A stretch of DNA of 64,000 bases from Entomohabitans teleogrylli (GCF_001484765.1 NZ_LLXO01000015.1:62001-126000), one strand, 5' to 3'; counted from the first letter of the stretch, positions 40,582 through 51,716 are shown. The notes: generated from the letters alone by a model not told the origin. Made by a program: numbers and translations.

Positions 40582-41130
40582 ATGGATAAATTTGACGCTA
40601 ATCGCCGCAAATTGCTGGCGTTGGGGGGAGTGGCCTTAGGCGCGGCTCTGTTACCAACGCAAGCGTTTGCCACCCTCTCCACGCCGCGGCCGCGTATTCT
40701 GAAGCTGAATAATCTGAATACCGGGGAGTCCATTAAAGCGGAGTTTTTCGACGGTAGAGGCTATATTCAGGATGAGTTAGCCAGACTTAACCATTTTTTC
40801 CGTGATTATCGCGCGAACAAAACCAGAGATATCGATCCCCGTCTGTTTGACCAACTCTACCGCCTGCAGGGGCTGGTAGGCACAACCCGCCCGGTACAGC
40901 TGATTTCCGGCTACCGTTCGCTGGATACCAACAATGAAATGCGTGCCCACCGCCGTGGGGTAGCGAAAAAGAGCTATCACACCCGCGGCCAGGCGATGGA
41001 TTTCCATATTGAAGGGGTTTCGTTAAGCAATATTCGCAAAGCGGCGTTATCTATGCGCGCCGGTGGTGTAGGATACTACCCGCGTAGTAACTTTGTGCAT
41101 ATTGATACCGGTCCGGTAAGGCACTGGTAA
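40582..41130 (+). CDS. mepK: MepK, peptidoglycan endopeptidase
   Basis: A 182-residue M15-type metallopeptidase (YcbK, DUF882) that cleaves mDAP-mDAP cross-links, the bonds formed by the neighbouring LdtD. The N-terminus is a Tat signal: NRRKLLALGGVALGAALLP, then QAFA. The zinc ligands are visible: His133 (SYHTRG), Asp140 (AMDFH) and His173 (VHIDTG). Confidence 0.95.
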   Translation: MDKFDANRRKLLALGGVALGAALLPTQAFATLSTPRPRILKLNNLNTGESIKAEFFDGRGYIQDELARLNHFFRDYRANKTRDIDPRLFDQLYRLQGLVGTTRPVQLISGYRSLDTNNEMRAHRRGVAKKSYHTRGQAMDFHIEGVSLSNIRKAALSMRAGGVGYYPRSNFVHIDTGPVRHW

Positions 41131-41167
41131 GTAACGAATCCCGGCGATACGCCGGTAATGGGGCAGT

Positions 41168-41815
41168 ATGAATTACCATATTATTCCGGTGACGGCGTTC
41201 GCCCAGAACTGCACGCTGATCTGGTGTGAAGAGACGAAGCAGGCGGCGCTGGTGGATCCCGGCGGCGATGCGGCGAAAATTCGCCAGCAGGTGGTCGGCT
41301 GTGGCGTGGATATTGAGCAGATCCTGCTGACTCATGGTCACCTTGATCACGTCGGCGCGGCGGCAGAGCTGGCCGCTCATTATGGCGTGCCGATTGTTGG
41401 CCCGCAGCAGGAAGATGAGTTTTGGCTGCAGGGGTTGCCGGCCCAGAGTCAAATGTTCGGTCTGGAGAATTGCCCGCCGTTAACCCCCGATCGCTGGCTT
41501 AACGAGGGCGATAGTGTGGCGGTAGGGAATGTCGCTTTACAGGTGCTACATTGCCCGGGGCACACGCCTGGCCACGTGGTCTTTTGGGATGAAAAATCCC
41601 GGCTGCTGATTTCCGGTGACGTGATTTTTAAAGGCGGGGTGGGGCGTAGCGATTTCCCGCGTGGCGATCATAGTCAGTTGATCGATGCGATTAAGCGCAA
41701 ACTGCTGCCGCTGGGGGATGATGTTACCTTTATCCCCGGACACGGTCCGCTGTCAACGCTGGGCGATGAGCGACTGCATAACCCGTTTCTGCAGGATGAA
41801 ATGCCGGTCTGGTAA
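41168..41815 (+). CDS. gloC: GloC, type II hydroxyacylglutathione hydrolase (YcbL)
   Basis: A 215-residue metallo-beta-lactamase-fold hydrolase, a small glyoxalase II-type enzyme for methylglyoxal detoxification. The metal site [11 protein letters not shown] is near residue 56; [10 protein letters not shown] and the C-terminal [12 protein letters not shown] hold other ligands. It is 37 bases after mepK and convergent with aspC. Confidence 0.95.
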   Translation: MNYHIIPVTAFAQNCTLIWCEETKQAALVDPGGDAAKIRQQVVGCGVDIEQILLTHGHLDHVGAAAELAAHYGVPIVGPQQEDEFWLQGLPAQSQMFGLENCPPLTPDRWLNEGDSVAVGNVALQVLHCPGHTPGHVVFWDEKSRLLISGDVIFKGGVGRSDFPRGDHSQLIDAIKRKLLPLGDDVTFIPGHGPLSTLGDERLHNPFLQDEMPVW

Positions 41816-41833
41816 CCGACTGTCAGTCCAGAA

Positions 41834-42022
41834 TAATAAAGGCCGCGAATGCGGCCTTTTAGATTGATGGCTAACCTGATTTCATTGCCGAACTTGTCGA
41901 TATCACCTGATAACAAACAAGGAAAATCAATTTATTGATTTTCGGCCGATGACCACAAAGCACGAAAAACCACGTTTTTTCCTGCTTTGTCAGCAGTAAT
42001 AAAGGCCGCGAATGCGGCCTTT
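41834..42022. repeat. Duplicated terminator hairpins flanking two more palindromes, gloC-aspC gap
   Basis: The same 26 bases occur at 41834-41859 and 41997-42022; each holds the stem AAAGGCCGC-GAAT-GCGGCCTTT. The first follows gloC and the second follows aspC on the other strand, so each probably terminates its neighbour. Between them lie GAAAATCAAT-TT-ATTGATTTTC (41922-41943) and a larger stem-loop at 41955-41990 (outer arms ACAAAGCA and TGCTTTGT). Four hairpins in 190 bases is unusually dense. Confidence 0.8.
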
Positions 42023-42043
42023 ATTGTCTCTGAACGAGGTCGT

Positions 42044-43234
42044 TTACAGAACGGCGACAATCGCCTCGCACAGCGGCGCCATATTGTCTGGCGTCATGCC
42101 GGCGACGTTAATGCGACCAGAAGCCACCGCGTAGATAGCGAACTCTTCGCGCAGGCGTAGTACCTGATCTTTATTCAGCCCACTGAAAGAGAACATGCCG
42201 TTCTGGCGGGTGATGAAGCTGAAATCGCGGCTGGCGCCTTTTTCCTGCAGCGTGTTGACGAACAGCAGGCGCATACGCTGAATACGCTGACGCATATCGG
42301 TCAGCTCCTGCTCCCAGATAGCGCGCAGCGCATCGTTGCTCAGGATGGTCGCTACCACCGACGCGCCGTGGGCCGGCGGGTTGGAGTAGTTGGCGCGAAT
42401 CACGGCTTTCATCTGGCTGAAAGCGCGATCGGCGGTTTCCGCATCCGCGGCAACCAGAGTACAGGCGCCGACGCGTTCGTTGTACAGACCGAAGTTTTTC
42501 GAGAAAGAACTGGCGACAATCAGCTCTTTATGCACTGCAGCGAACGCGCGCAGGCCTTCAGCATCTTCTTCCAGACCGCGGGCGAAGCCCTGGTAGGCGA
42601 AGTCGAACAGCGGCAGCCAGCCTTTCTCAACCGACATCGCCGCCAGTTGCTGCCATTGTTCCAGCGTGGGATCAATACCGGTCGGGTTGTGGCAGCAGCC
42701 GTGAAACAGTACTACATCGCCAGCCTGAGCCTGCTGCAGGCTGGCCAGCAGCCCGTCAAAATCCAGCGAGTGGTTTTCGGCGTCGTAGTAGTCATAGTCG
42801 CATACTTCCAGACCGGCAGAGTTAAATACGCTCTTATGGTTCGGCCAGCTCGGGTTGCTGACCCAGACGCGCCTGGCGCTGGTATTTTTGGCCAGGAAGT
42901 CGGCGGCGACGCGCAGAGCGCCAGTGCCACCCGGGGTTTGCGCGGTTTTACCGCGTTTAGCGTCGATAATGGCGCTGCCTTTACCAAACAGCAATTCCTG
43001 GGTACAGCGGCCAAATTCCGGAATACCATCGATACCTAAATAGTTTTTGGTGGTTTCATTTTCCAGCAAATATTGTTCGGCTTTTTTTACGCTGGTCAGA
43101 ACCGGCGTTTTACCCGTCTCATCCTTGTAAACTCCAATGCCGAGGTTAATTTTGGTGGGGCGTTCGTCGTTGCGAAACAGCTCGGCAAGGCCAAGGATTG
43201 GATCGGCGGGGGCAGCGGTAATGTTTTCAAACAT
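42044..43234 (-). CDS. aspC: Aspartate aminotransferase
   Basis: A PLP-dependent aminotransferase (oxaloacetate/glutamate) of 396 residues, as in E. coli. The start at 43234 ([18 protein letters not shown]) is chosen by homology; the frame stays open 37 codons upstream. The PLP lysine is in [15 protein letters not shown]. In E. coli ompF lies between aspC and asnS; here there is only a 315-base gap. Confidence 0.97.
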   Translation of the reverse strand: MFENITAAPADPILGLAELFRNDERPTKINLGIGVYKDETGKTPVLTSVKKAEQYLLENETTKNYLGIDGIPEFGRCTQELLFGKGSAIIDAKRGKTAQTPGGTGALRVAADFLAKNTSARRVWVSNPSWPNHKSVFNSAGLEVCDYDYYDAENHSLDFDGLLASLQQAQAGDVVLFHGCCHNPTGIDPTLEQWQQLAAMSVEKGWLPLFDFAYQGFARGLEEDAEGLRAFAAVHKELIVASSFSKNFGLYNERVGACTLVAADAETADRAFSQMKAVIRANYSNPPAHGASVVATILSNDALRAIWEQELTDMRQRIQRMRLLFVNTLQEKGASRDFSFITRQNGMFSFSGLNKDQVLRLREEFAIYAVASGRINVAGMTPDNMAPLCEAIVAVL

Positions 43235-43518
43235 AACGAGGTTCCATTGTGATATCGAAGGAAATTCGTTACTCAGGTTAACGGTAGATTTATCAATTGC
43301 CAACCGTTTGCCACAAAAATAGCAGGTATCACGATAAGTTAGCATTTTTACCTGGTTTTATGTCTGGTGGTGGCTATCGTGCTGTGTAACGCGCCTGAAA
43401 ATGGTCATTTATCCCGAATGATGGTGAAAAAATGGCCGCAGAAATGACCGGGTTTTTCGATTATAAGAAAATTTAAAATAACGGCGGGTGAAATAAGGGA
43501 CGGGAGTACTGAAAATAA
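43235..43518. other. aspC-asnS gap without ompF
   Basis: No gene and no recognisable porin remnant is visible in any frame. In E. coli this position holds ompF, about 1.1 kb. The gap should contain the aspC promoter; I could not assign it. Confidence 0.6.
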
Positions 43519-43539
43519 AGGGCCGGTATTTCCGGCCCT
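43519..43539 (-). terminator. Hairpin after asnS
   Basis: AGGGCCGG-TATTT-CCGGCCCT, an 8-bp stem, lies 11 bases past the asnS stop on the minus strand; that side continues TTATTTTC. Confidence 0.75.
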
Positions 43540-43549
43540 GAAATCGCTA

Positions 43550-44950
43550 TCAGAAGTTCGCGTTACGCGGAGAGCGCGGGAAGGGAATGACGTCACGCAC
43601 GTTTTGTACCCCGGTGACATAGGCGATCAGGCGCTCAAAGCCGAGGCCGAAACCGGCGTGCGGCACAGTGCCGTAGCGGCGCAGGTCGCGATACCACCAG
43701 TAATCCTCTTTGTTGAGGCCCATCTCTTCCATACGCGCATCCAGCACGGTCAGGCGCTCTTCACGCTGGGAACCGCCGATGATCTCACCGATGCCCGGCG
43801 CCAGCACGTCCATCGCCGCCACGGTTTTGCCATCGTCATTAAGGCGCATATAGAAGGCTTTGATGTCTTTCGGGTAGTTTTTCACCACCACTGGCGCTTT
43901 AAAATGCTGCTCCGCCAGATAGCGCTCATGCTCAGAGGCCAGGTCGACGCCCCAGTAAACCGGGTTTTCGAAAGTCTGACCGCACTTCTCAAGAATGGCT
44001 ACCGCATCGGTGTAGTCCACCTGGGCGAAATCAGCGGTAACAAAACGTTCCAGGCGGGTTACGGCATCTTTATCCACCCGTTCGGCGAAGAATTTCATAT
44101 CGTCGGCACGCTCTTCCAGTACTGCCTTAAAGACATACTTGAGCATGGCTTCCGCCAGCCCGGCGACATCGTTAAGATCGGCGAACGCAACTTCCGGCTC
44201 CAGCATCCAGAACTCTGCCAGATGGCGGCTGGTGTTGGAGTTTTCAGCGCGAAATGTTGGGCCGAAAGTGTAGATTTTGGACAGTGCGCAGGCATAGGTT
44301 TCACCGTTCAACTGCCCGGAAACCGTCAGAAACGCCTCTTTGCCGAAGAAGTCTTTGTCGAAATCTACTTTTCCCTGGTCATCGCGCGGCAGGTTTTCCA
44401 GATCAAGCGTTGAAACCCGGAACATTTCGCCAGCCCCTTCGGTATCGGAGGCGGTGATCAGCGGCGTGGATACCCAGAAGAAGCCCTGCTCATCAAAAAA
44501 GCGATGCAGCGCCTGGGCCAGGGTATGACGCACGCGGGCTACCGCGCCGATCAGGTTGGTACGCGGGCGCAGGTGGGCTACTTCGCGCAGGTACTCAATG
44601 CTGTGGCGCTTGGCGGCCATCGGATAGGTTTCCGGGTCTTCCACCCAGCCGGTCACTTCCACCTGGGTGGCCTGAATTTCATACGACTGGCCCTGGCCCT
44701 GGGAAGCCACCACTTTCCCGGTAACGATCACGGAACAGCCGGTGGTGAGACGCAGGATTTCCTGATCGTAATTAGGCAGAGAATTATTAACGACGGCCTG
44801 TACCGGATCAAAGCAGGAACCGTCATAGACGGCCAGGAAGGAAAAGCCAGCTTTTGAATCTCTACGGGTACGTACCCATCCGCGCACGGTGACTTCGCTG
44901 TCAACGGCGGCGCGGCCCTGGAGTACGTCTGCTACAGGCACAACGCTCAT
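43550..44950 (-). CDS. asnS: Asparaginyl-tRNA synthetase
   Basis: A class IIb aminoacyl-tRNA synthetase of 466 residues, as in E. coli. The N-terminal OB-fold anticodon domain ([20 protein letters not shown]) is followed by the catalytic core with motif 2 ([21 protein letters not shown]) and motif 3 ([15 protein letters not shown]). Confidence 0.98.
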   Translation of the reverse strand: MSVVPVADVLQGRAAVDSEVTVRGWVRTRRDSKAGFSFLAVYDGSCFDPVQAVVNNSLPNYDQEILRLTTGCSVIVTGKVVASQGQGQSYEIQATQVEVTGWVEDPETYPMAAKRHSIEYLREVAHLRPRTNLIGAVARVRHTLAQALHRFFDEQGFFWVSTPLITASDTEGAGEMFRVSTLDLENLPRDDQGKVDFDKDFFGKEAFLTVSGQLNGETYACALSKIYTFGPTFRAENSNTSRHLAEFWMLEPEVAFADLNDVAGLAEAMLKYVFKAVLEERADDMKFFAERVDKDAVTRLERFVTADFAQVDYTDAVAILEKCGQTFENPVYWGVDLASEHERYLAEQHFKAPVVVKNYPKDIKAFYMRLNDDGKTVAAMDVLAPGIGEIIGGSQREERLTVLDARMEEMGLNKEDYWWYRDLRRYGTVPHAGFGLGFERLIAYVTGVQNVRDVIPFPRSPRNANF

Positions 44951-45104
44951 AATTTTCTCTCTTAATAGTCAATGACAATAAATTCCATGCCCACCTACGT
45001 GGGGATATCTATGTTACCTGGCGCACGCCGGCAGACAAGCAGAATTCACGCGCGAAGCGAAAGAATACAGAAAAGAGCGGGAACCTCAATGGGTTCCCGG
45101 CACG

Positions 45105-46307
45105 TTAGCTGGCTTTTTTTACCAGCGGCAGGTCGAACGCCTTACGCAGCGCCCGCACAAAGGCTTTATCCTGGCAGATAGTTTTTCCCGGACTGTCGGA
45201 GAGCTTCGCCACCGGTTTACCGTTGCACTCCACCAGCTTAATCACGATATTCAACGGTTTTACGCCGGGAATATCACAAGTCAGGCGGGTGCCGATACCA
45301 AAACCGAGATTAATCCGTCTGGCAAAGTGGCGATACAACTCGACCGCTTTGGTCAGATCGAGGTTATCGGAAAAAATCAGCGTTTTACTTAGCGGATCGA
45401 TGCCCAGCTTTTCATAGTGGGCGATGGCTTTCTCTCCCCACTGTACCGGGTCGCCGGAGTCATGGCGCAGCCCCTGGTAGCGGGTGGCGAACCCGGGACC
45501 GAAATCGCGCAGGAAGGCGTCCATAGTTATACAGTCGGTCAGAGCGATGCCTAATTGATCCGGATATTCGTCCAGCCAGGCCTGCAGGGCGGCGCGCTGA
45601 CTGTTGGCCAGTACCGGGCTGATCTGCTGGTGGGCCTGGAACCATTCGTGGGCCTGAGTTCCCATGGGCGTCAGCGTCAGGCGTCGCGCCAGATCGTAAT
45701 TACTGGTGCCAATAAACCACGGCTCCTGCTTCAGACGTTCAACAATGGCTTGCTGAACCTCCCGGGAGAAACGGCGCCGGGTGCCGAAGTCCATCAGCCG
45801 GAACTGAGACAGGGTTAAATCCTGAGTCAGATGACCAAACTCCGTGAGCTTATCTTCGAGGTGGGTCAGCGCCATGTCGACACTGGCCTCCGGGCTGCGG
45901 TAGTGGTGAACCACTTCGCTGATCACCGCCAGCAGAGGAACTTCCCACATGATCACTTCACGCCACGGGCCGGACAGGCGGATTTCAAGTTTCCCCTGCA
46001 CGTTGCGGATGGTGACCTGGGTCGGATCATAGCGGAAGTTTTTGAACCAGTTCAGGTAGTCGCCCTTAAAGAAAGGCAGGCCGGAGAGCCAGCGGAATTC
46101 TTCTTCGCTGAGCGCCAGATGCTGCATGGCATCTACCTGTTCACGGATGACGTCAGCATAAAGACCGAGCAGGTCATCGCCCCGGCAGCGAAATTCAGCC
46201 GCGACGTTGACATCGTAGTAGTGGTGGAACACGGCCTGCTGCATATGAAGCTTATAGGCGTCGGTATCCAGCAATGAACGTAATATCGGGGAAGCGTGTC
46301 GTGTCAT
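45105..46307 (-). CDS. pncB: Nicotinate phosphoribosyltransferase
   Basis: The entry step of the NAD salvage pathway from nicotinate. The start at 46307 ([19 protein letters not shown]) gives 400 residues as in E. coli; the frame opens five codons earlier. [23 protein letters not shown] contains the region of the conserved active-site His, and GLRHDSGDP follows. It shares a strand with asnS and is divergent from pepN. Confidence 0.97.
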   Translation of the reverse strand: MTRHASPILRSLLDTDAYKLHMQQAVFHHYYDVNVAAEFRCRGDDLLGLYADVIREQVDAMQHLALSEEEFRWLSGLPFFKGDYLNWFKNFRYDPTQVTIRNVQGKLEIRLSGPWREVIMWEVPLLAVISEVVHHYRSPEASVDMALTHLEDKLTEFGHLTQDLTLSQFRLMDFGTRRRFSREVQQAIVERLKQEPWFIGTSNYDLARRLTLTPMGTQAHEWFQAHQQISPVLANSQRAALQAWLDEYPDQLGIALTDCITMDAFLRDFGPGFATRYQGLRHDSGDPVQWGEKAIAHYEKLGIDPLSKTLIFSDNLDLTKAVELYRHFARRINLGFGIGTRLTCDIPGVKPLNIVIKLVECNGKPVAKLSDSPGKTICQDKAFVRALRKAFDLPLVKKAS

Positions 46308-46575
46308 GGCGCGTTTCAGCATCCTCTCACAGGAGCGTTTCCATCAATGGCTGAGGTCAGGTAAAGACGCAGGAGTATACCCTGATTATCGGTTTATTGA
46401 AGCAAGATCACAACATAAGCCAAAGTCCAGGTCGAGGGCAAATCGTGCCGCCAGGGCCGGCATTGCGTAAACTCTGTGCTGATTGAAGGAAAAGAGCGTT
46501 ATTTGGGCGTGGCAACAATACCGTAACAGGAATAGACTGGGAAATGTTAACTCAGGACGATGCATAAGGTTTTTT

Positions 46576-49188
46576 ATGACACAACACCCTCAGGCCAAAT
46601 ACCGCCACGACTATCGTGCGCCGGATTATACCATCGGTGATATTGACTTGAGCTTCGAGCTCGATGCGCAAAAAACCACCGTTACTGCGATAAGCCAGGT
46701 ACAGCGCCAGGGCGCTGCCGATGCGCAACTGCGCCTTGATGGCGAAGGACTGACGCTGGTTTCGGTTGCCGTTAACGATGCGCCGTGGCCTCACTACCGT
46801 CTGGAAGAGGGGGCGCTGGTGTTAAGCCAGGTGCCCGAGCGCTTTACGCTGACCGTGGTGAATGAAATCAGCCCGGCGGCCAATACCGCCCTTGAGGGGC
46901 TGTATCAATCCGGCGAAGCGTTGTGTACCCAGTGTGAAGCAGAGGGATTCCGCCATATCACCTGGTACCTGGACCGCCCGGACGTGCTGGCGCGCTTTAG
47001 TACGCGTATTATTGCTGATAAGGCCAGGTATCCGTTTCTGCTGTCTAACGGCAACCGGGTGGCTCAGGGCAGCCTGGAAGATGGCCGCCACTGGGTACAG
47101 TGGCAGGATCCGTTCCCGAAACCGTGTTACCTGTTTGCTCTGGTGGCCGGGGATTTCGACGTATTGCGCGATACCTTTACCACCCGCTCCGGGCGCGACG
47201 TGGCGCTGGAGCTGTATGTCGATCGCGGCAATCTCGATCGCGCCGACTGGGCGATGACGTCGCTGAAAAACTCAATGAAGTGGGATGAAACGCGCTTTGG
47301 CCTTGAGTACGATCTGGACATTTATATGATCGTGGCGGTCGACTTCTTCAATATGGGGGCGATGGAGAATAAAGGGCTGAATGTCTTTAACTCCAAATAT
47401 GTGCTGGCCAGGGCGCAGACCGCCACCGACAAAGACTATCTGAATATTGAACGGGTGATCGGCCACGAATATTTCCACAACTGGACCGGCAACCGGGTCA
47501 CCTGTCGCGACTGGTTCCAGTTAAGCCTCAAAGAGGGGCTAACAGTATTCCGCGATCAGGAGTTCAGTTCCGATCTGGGCTCCCGGGCGGTAAACCGGAT
47601 TGCCAACGTTCGCACCATGCGCGGTATGCAATTTGCCGAAGACGCCAGTCCGATGGCGCACCCGATCCGCCCGGATATGGTCATCGAAATGAATAACTTC
47701 TATACCCTGACCGTTTATGAGAAAGGGGCGGAAGTGATTCGTATGTTGCATACCTTGTTGGGAGAAGAAAATTTCCAGAAAGGGATGCAGCTCTATTTCG
47801 AGCGCCATGACGGTAGCGCCGCCACCTGCGACGACTTTGTGCAGGCGATGGAAGATGCTTCGAATGTCGATCTTTCCCATTTCCGCCTCTGGTACAGCCA
47901 GTCCGGTACGCCGGTCGTGACGGTGCACGACGACTATAATCCGCAGACCGAACAGTACACGTTGACCATCAGCCAGAAAACGCCCCCCACCGACGATCAG
48001 CCGGAAAAGCAACCGTTGCATATTCCTTTCGATATCGAACTTTATGACAGCGAGGGGAAAGTGATCCCGCTGCAGAAGGGCGGTCATCCGGTTCATCACG
48101 TGTTGAATGTCACTCAGGCGCAACAGACGTTTGTTTTCGATAATGTCTACTTCCAGCCGGTACCGTCGCTGCTGCGCGAATTTTCCGCGCCGGTGAAGCT
48201 GGAATATAAATGGAACGATCAGCAACTGACCTTTCTGATGCGTCATGCGCGTAATGACTTTTCGCGCTGGGATGCCGCGCAGAGCCTGCTGGCGACCTAT
48301 ATTAAGCTGAATGTGGCGCGCCACCAGCAGAAGCAGCCGCTGTCGCTGCCTTTACACGTGGCCGATGCGTTCCGGGCGATTTTGCTTGATGAACATATCG
48401 ATCCGGCGCTGGCGGCGGAGATCCTGACGCTGCCTTCACAGAATGAGATGGCCGAATTATTCCCGCTTATCGATCCGCTGGCTATTGCTGCGGTCCAGCA
48501 GGCGCTAACCCATACGCTTGCCACTGAACTGGCGGATGAATGCCTGGCGGTGTATCACGCCAACAAGCTGGACAGTTACCGTATCGATCACGAGGATATT
48601 GGTAAACGCGCGCTGCGTAATGTTTGCCTTCATTATCTGGCTTTCGGCGACGCTGAACTGGCGGATAAGCTGGTCAGCGCCCAGTATCGTCAGGCCGATA
48701 ATATGACCGACGCGCTGGCCGCGTTGTCAGCGGCGGTTGGCGCCCAACTGCCGTGCCGCGATGCGCTGATGGCGGAATATGACAAGCAGTGGCATCAGGA
48801 CGGCCTGGTGATGGATAAGTGGTTCATTCTGCAGGCGACCAGTCCGGAACAGGGAGTATTGTCCCGGGTGCGCGAGTTGCTGAATCACCGATCGTTCAGC
48901 ATGGGCAATCCGAACCGTATTCGTTCGCTGATTGGCGCGTTTGTCAGCGGAAACCCGGCGGCGTTCCACGCTCAGGACGGTAGCGGTTATCAGTTCCTGG
49001 TCGATATGTTGACCGAGCTAAACACCCGCAATCCACAGGTGGCCTCGCGCCTGATCGAGCCGTTGATTCGCATGAAGCGTTACGATGAGAAACGCCAGGT
49101 GATGATGCGGGCGGCGCTGGAACATTTGAAAGGGCTGGAAAATCTGTCCGGCGATCTTTACGAGAAAATCAGTAAAGCGCTGGCATAA
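46576..49188 (+). CDS. pepN: Aminopeptidase N
   Basis: The major M1 zinc aminopeptidase of the cytoplasm, 870 residues as in E. coli. The start at 46576 (MTQHPQAKYRHDYRAPDY) is by homology; the frame opens 31 codons earlier. GAMEN is at residues 261-265 and the zinc motif HEYFHNW near residue 297. The long helical C-terminal domain is complete. Confidence 0.98.
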   Translation: MTQHPQAKYRHDYRAPDYTIGDIDLSFELDAQKTTVTAISQVQRQGAADAQLRLDGEGLTLVSVAVNDAPWPHYRLEEGALVLSQVPERFTLTVVNEISPAANTALEGLYQSGEALCTQCEAEGFRHITWYLDRPDVLARFSTRIIADKARYPFLLSNGNRVAQGSLEDGRHWVQWQDPFPKPCYLFALVAGDFDVLRDTFTTRSGRDVALELYVDRGNLDRADWAMTSLKNSMKWDETRFGLEYDLDIYMIVAVDFFNMGAMENKGLNVFNSKYVLARAQTATDKDYLNIERVIGHEYFHNWTGNRVTCRDWFQLSLKEGLTVFRDQEFSSDLGSRAVNRIANVRTMRGMQFAEDASPMAHPIRPDMVIEMNNFYTLTVYEKGAEVIRMLHTLLGEENFQKGMQLYFERHDGSAATCDDFVQAMEDASNVDLSHFRLWYSQSGTPVVTVHDDYNPQTEQYTLTISQKTPPTDDQPEKQPLHIPFDIELYDSEGKVIPLQKGGHPVHHVLNVTQAQQTFVFDNVYFQPVPSLLREFSAPVKLEYKWNDQQLTFLMRHARNDFSRWDAAQSLLATYIKLNVARHQQKQPLSLPLHVADAFRAILLDEHIDPALAAEILTLPSQNEMAELFPLIDPLAIAAVQQALTHTLATELADECLAVYHANKLDSYRIDHEDIGKRALRNVCLHYLAFGDAELADKLVSAQYRQADNMTDALAALSAAVGAQLPCRDALMAEYDKQWHQDGLVMDKWFILQATSPEQGVLSRVRELLNHRSFSMGNPNRIRSLIGAFVSGNPAAFHAQDGSGYQFLVDMLTELNTRNPQVASRLIEPLIRMKRYDEKRQVMMRAALEHLKGLENLSGDLYEKISKALA

Positions 49189-49240
49189 CCAGGTACTGCT
49201 TGTGTGTTGTAAAGGCTGATCGCGCGCAGAGCGATAAACT

Positions 49241-49272
49241 GAGGGGGAAATCAGCACGTTGATTTCCCCCTC
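49241..49272. terminator. Bidirectional terminator between pepN and ssuB
   Basis: A perfect 13-bp stem (GAGGGGGAAATCA and TGATTTCCCCCTC) with a 6-base loop lies between two convergent genes. Confidence 0.85.
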
Positions 49273-49310
49273 CTTAATGGAGAAAGCGCCGGCCCGCCAT
49301 CATGAGACAA

Positions 49311-50090
49311 TCAGCCGGTTTTGCGAATCGGCTGGGTTGCTGATGGTACGCTGTCCGGGCGCATTACCCGCTCCAGCACTCGCGCTTCCAGTTCCGCCAG
49401 GCGCGCTGAGCCGCGGCGTCGCGGGCGTGGTAAATCGACGGTTAAATCCAGCCCGATATTGCCCTCTTCAATCAGCAGTACCCGGTCAGCCATCGCGACG
49501 GCTTCACTGACATCATGCGTGACCAGCAGCACTGTAAATCCGTGTTCCTGCCACAGAGATTCGATCAGCGCCTGCATTTCCAGACGGGTTAAGGCATCCA
49601 GCGCCCCCAGCGGTTCGTCGAGCAGCAGTAGTCCCGGGCGATGGATCAATGCCCGGGCCAGCGCCACGCGCTGTTTCTGGCCGCCGGACAGGGCGGCGGG
49701 CCACTCGCTGGCGCGGTCCCGTAGACCGACTGCCGCCAGCGCATCCAGCGCAGCGGGGCGCCAGTCGCCTTTGAGCCCCAGACCAACGTTATCAATCACT
49801 TTTTTCCACGGTAGCAGGCGCGCATCCTGGAACATCAATCGGGTATCCTGCTGTGTCGACTTCAGCGGCGAGTTACCGGCCAGCAGTTCGCCGCTGGTAG
49901 GGGATTCCAGCCCGGCAAACAGGCGCAGCAGAGTACTTTTCCCGCCGCCGCTGCGTCCGACTACGGCGACGAATTGCCCGGCGGGAATGCGCAAGTCGAC
50001 GTCGCGAAGAATGGTTTTGTCACCGTAACGTTTGGTCAGCGTATTGACCGCCAGCGGAATACCCGGGGTCAGGCGCGAAGTATTTGTCAT
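49311..50090 (-). CDS. ssuB: Aliphatic sulfonate ABC transporter ATP-binding protein
   Basis: An ATPase subunit of 259 residues (255 in E. coli). I chose the ATG at 50090 ([18 protein letters not shown]), preceded by AGGAGG; a longer frame runs back into ssuC. Walker [12 protein letters not shown], signature LSGGQKQR and Walker [13 protein letters not shown] are intact. It overlaps the ssuC stop by 4 bases. The expected binding protein gene ssuA is absent. Confidence 0.96.
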   Translation of the reverse strand: MTNTSRLTPGIPLAVNTLTKRYGDKTILRDVDLRIPAGQFVAVVGRSGGGKSTLLRLFAGLESPTSGELLAGNSPLKSTQQDTRLMFQDARLLPWKKVIDNVGLGLKGDWRPAALDALAAVGLRDRASEWPAALSGGQKQRVALARALIHRPGLLLLDEPLGALDALTRLEMQALIESLWQEHGFTVLLVTHDVSEAVAMADRVLLIEEGNIGLDLTVDLPRPRRRGSARLAELEARVLERVMRPDSVPSATQPIRKTG

Positions 50091-50878
50091 GCTGCCTCCT
50101 GTAACTGATATGCCGGGTGCCAGCGCAGCCAGGCGCGCTCCAGAAGCTGGGCGCTGGTATCCGCCAGCTTGCCGAGCAGGGCATAGAGAATGATGGCGAC
50201 CACCACCACGTCGGTCTGAAGAAATTCCCGGGCGTTCATCGCCAGGTAGCCGATACCGGCATTGGCGGAGATGGTTTCCGCGACAATCAGGGTCAGCCAC
50301 ATTAGCCCGAGCGCAAAGCGTACGCCGACCATAATCGAAGGCAGTGCGCCGGGAAGGATCACCTGACTGAACAGACTGAAACCTGACAGGCCATAACTTC
50401 TGGCCATTTCCAGCAGACCGCTGTCGATATTGCGAATGCCGTGCCAGGTATTGATGTAGATGGGGAACAGGGTACCCAGGGCCACGAGGAAAATTTTGGC
50501 GGTTTCATCGATGCCGAACCACAGGATCACCAGTGGGATCAGCGCCAGATGTGGGATATTGCGCAGCATCTGGACTGAGGTATCCAGCAGCCGTTCCCCC
50601 CAGCGCGACAGGCCGCTGATCAAACCGAGGATCAGGCCAATACTGCCGCCGATGGCGAAACCGATTAAAGCGCGCCAGGTGCTGATCGCCAGATGATGCC
50701 ACAGCTCGCCGCTGGCGGACAAACGCCAGAACGCCAGCACCACGCCTTCCGGAGAGGGCAGCACCCGGGTGGAAAGCCAGCCTGTTGAGGAGGCCAGTTG
50801 CCAGACGGCGACCAGTGTCACCGGCAACAGCCATGGCGCCAGGCGTATCAGGGCGGAAGAGACGGGTTTCGACATCAA
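50087..50878 (-). CDS. ssuC: Aliphatic sulfonate ABC transporter permease
   Basis: A 263-residue inner-membrane permease (same length as E. coli) of the SsuC/TauC family, with about six hydrophobic segments and the EAA-type loop [20 protein letters not shown]. It follows ssuE by only 43 bases; in E. coli ssuA and ssuD lie between them. Confidence 0.95.
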   Translation of the reverse strand: MMSKPVSSALIRLAPWLLPVTLVAVWQLASSTGWLSTRVLPSPEGVVLAFWRLSASGELWHHLAISTWRALIGFAIGGSIGLILGLISGLSRWGERLLDTSVQMLRNIPHLALIPLVILWFGIDETAKIFLVALGTLFPIYINTWHGIRNIDSGLLEMARSYGLSGFSLFSQVILPGALPSIMVGVRFALGLMWLTLIVAETISANAGIGYLAMNAREFLQTDVVVVAIILYALLGKLADTSAQLLERAWLRWHPAYQLQEAA

Positions 50879-50921
50879 ATGCTCCTTAAATAATGCATAC
50901 CGTAAAACGGCTCCACGGCCT

Positions 50922-51503
50922 TTAAAAAGAGGCCGCCGCTGCGATACGGGTATTCAACGACGGCAACGGCGTTTTTTCCCGACGCTGCAGGGCCTGCCAG
51001 AACGTTTCCAGCGCGCTGTCGAGGCGCTGCTGCAGCTCAGGGGCCAGGATAGCCTTATGCTGATAGTCGCGGATCTGTGAGTCGTCGGCGAAGACGCCGT
51101 GCAGCACTTCCTGGGCTTTCAGGGCGCTGAGTACGGGCTTAAGGGCATAATCCACCGCCAGCATGTGTGCCACACTGCCGCCGGTGGCGACGGGCAGAAC
51201 CACTTTTTTCTCCAGCGCCCGTTCCGGGAGCAGGTCAAGCAGTGTTTTCAGCGCGCCTGAATAGGCCGCTTTATAAACCGGCGTGGCAATGATCACGCCG
51301 TCAGCCTCTTCCAGTTGTTCAAGCAGCGTCAGTAGCGCCGGGCTGTCAAAGCGGGCGTACAGCAGGTCTTCCGGCGCGAAATTCTGCAGGTGCCAGTGGC
51401 AAACCTCGACATCCAGCGCGTGGAGTTTTTCGCGGGCATACTCCAGCAGTGAGCTGGAGCGGGAGGGGAAACGGGGACTTCCCGCCAGAGTAATGACGCG
51501 CAT
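50922..51503 (-). CDS. ssuE: NADPH-dependent FMN reductase SsuE
   Basis: A flavodoxin-fold reductase of 193 residues (191 in E. coli) that supplies FMNH2 to the SsuD alkanesulfonate monooxygenase. The FMN loop LAGSPRFPSRSSSLL is at the N-terminus and TPVYKAAYSGALKTLLDLLP follows. SsuD itself is missing from this operon, so SsuE either serves a monooxygenase encoded elsewhere or is a relic. Confidence 0.96.
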   Translation of the reverse strand: MRVITLAGSPRFPSRSSSLLEYAREKLHALDVEVCHWHLQNFAPEDLLYARFDSPALLTLLEQLEEADGVIIATPVYKAAYSGALKTLLDLLPERALEKKVVLPVATGGSVAHMLAVDYALKPVLSALKAQEVLHGVFADDSQIRDYQHKAILAPELQQRLDSALETFWQALQRREKTPLPSLNTRIAAAASF

Positions 51504-51638
51504 GACGGCTCCTTAATCACGAATTGTTGGATAGATGTTAATTCTGGTAACAATCGCATGGTGACAGACCCGGCTTATTCCATTAAATAAAATTTTTGGG
51601 TTTCAATTGCTGATAACTGCATAAAGACGACGTCGGGA

Positions 51639-51654
51639 AGGTAAACGTTTGCCT
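51639..51654. promoter_or_regulatory. PurR box upstream of pyrD
   Basis: AGGTAAACGTTTGCCT is a 16-bp palindrome close to the PurR consensus (ACGCAAACGTTTGCGT). PurR represses pyrD in E. coli, and the site lies just upstream of the expected promoter. Confidence 0.8.
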
Positions 51655-51716
51655 GGCGTGGTGATTTTTTGTTACAGGTCAATTCCCTTTAGCGGGAAGA
51701 TGAATAATAATACCGC

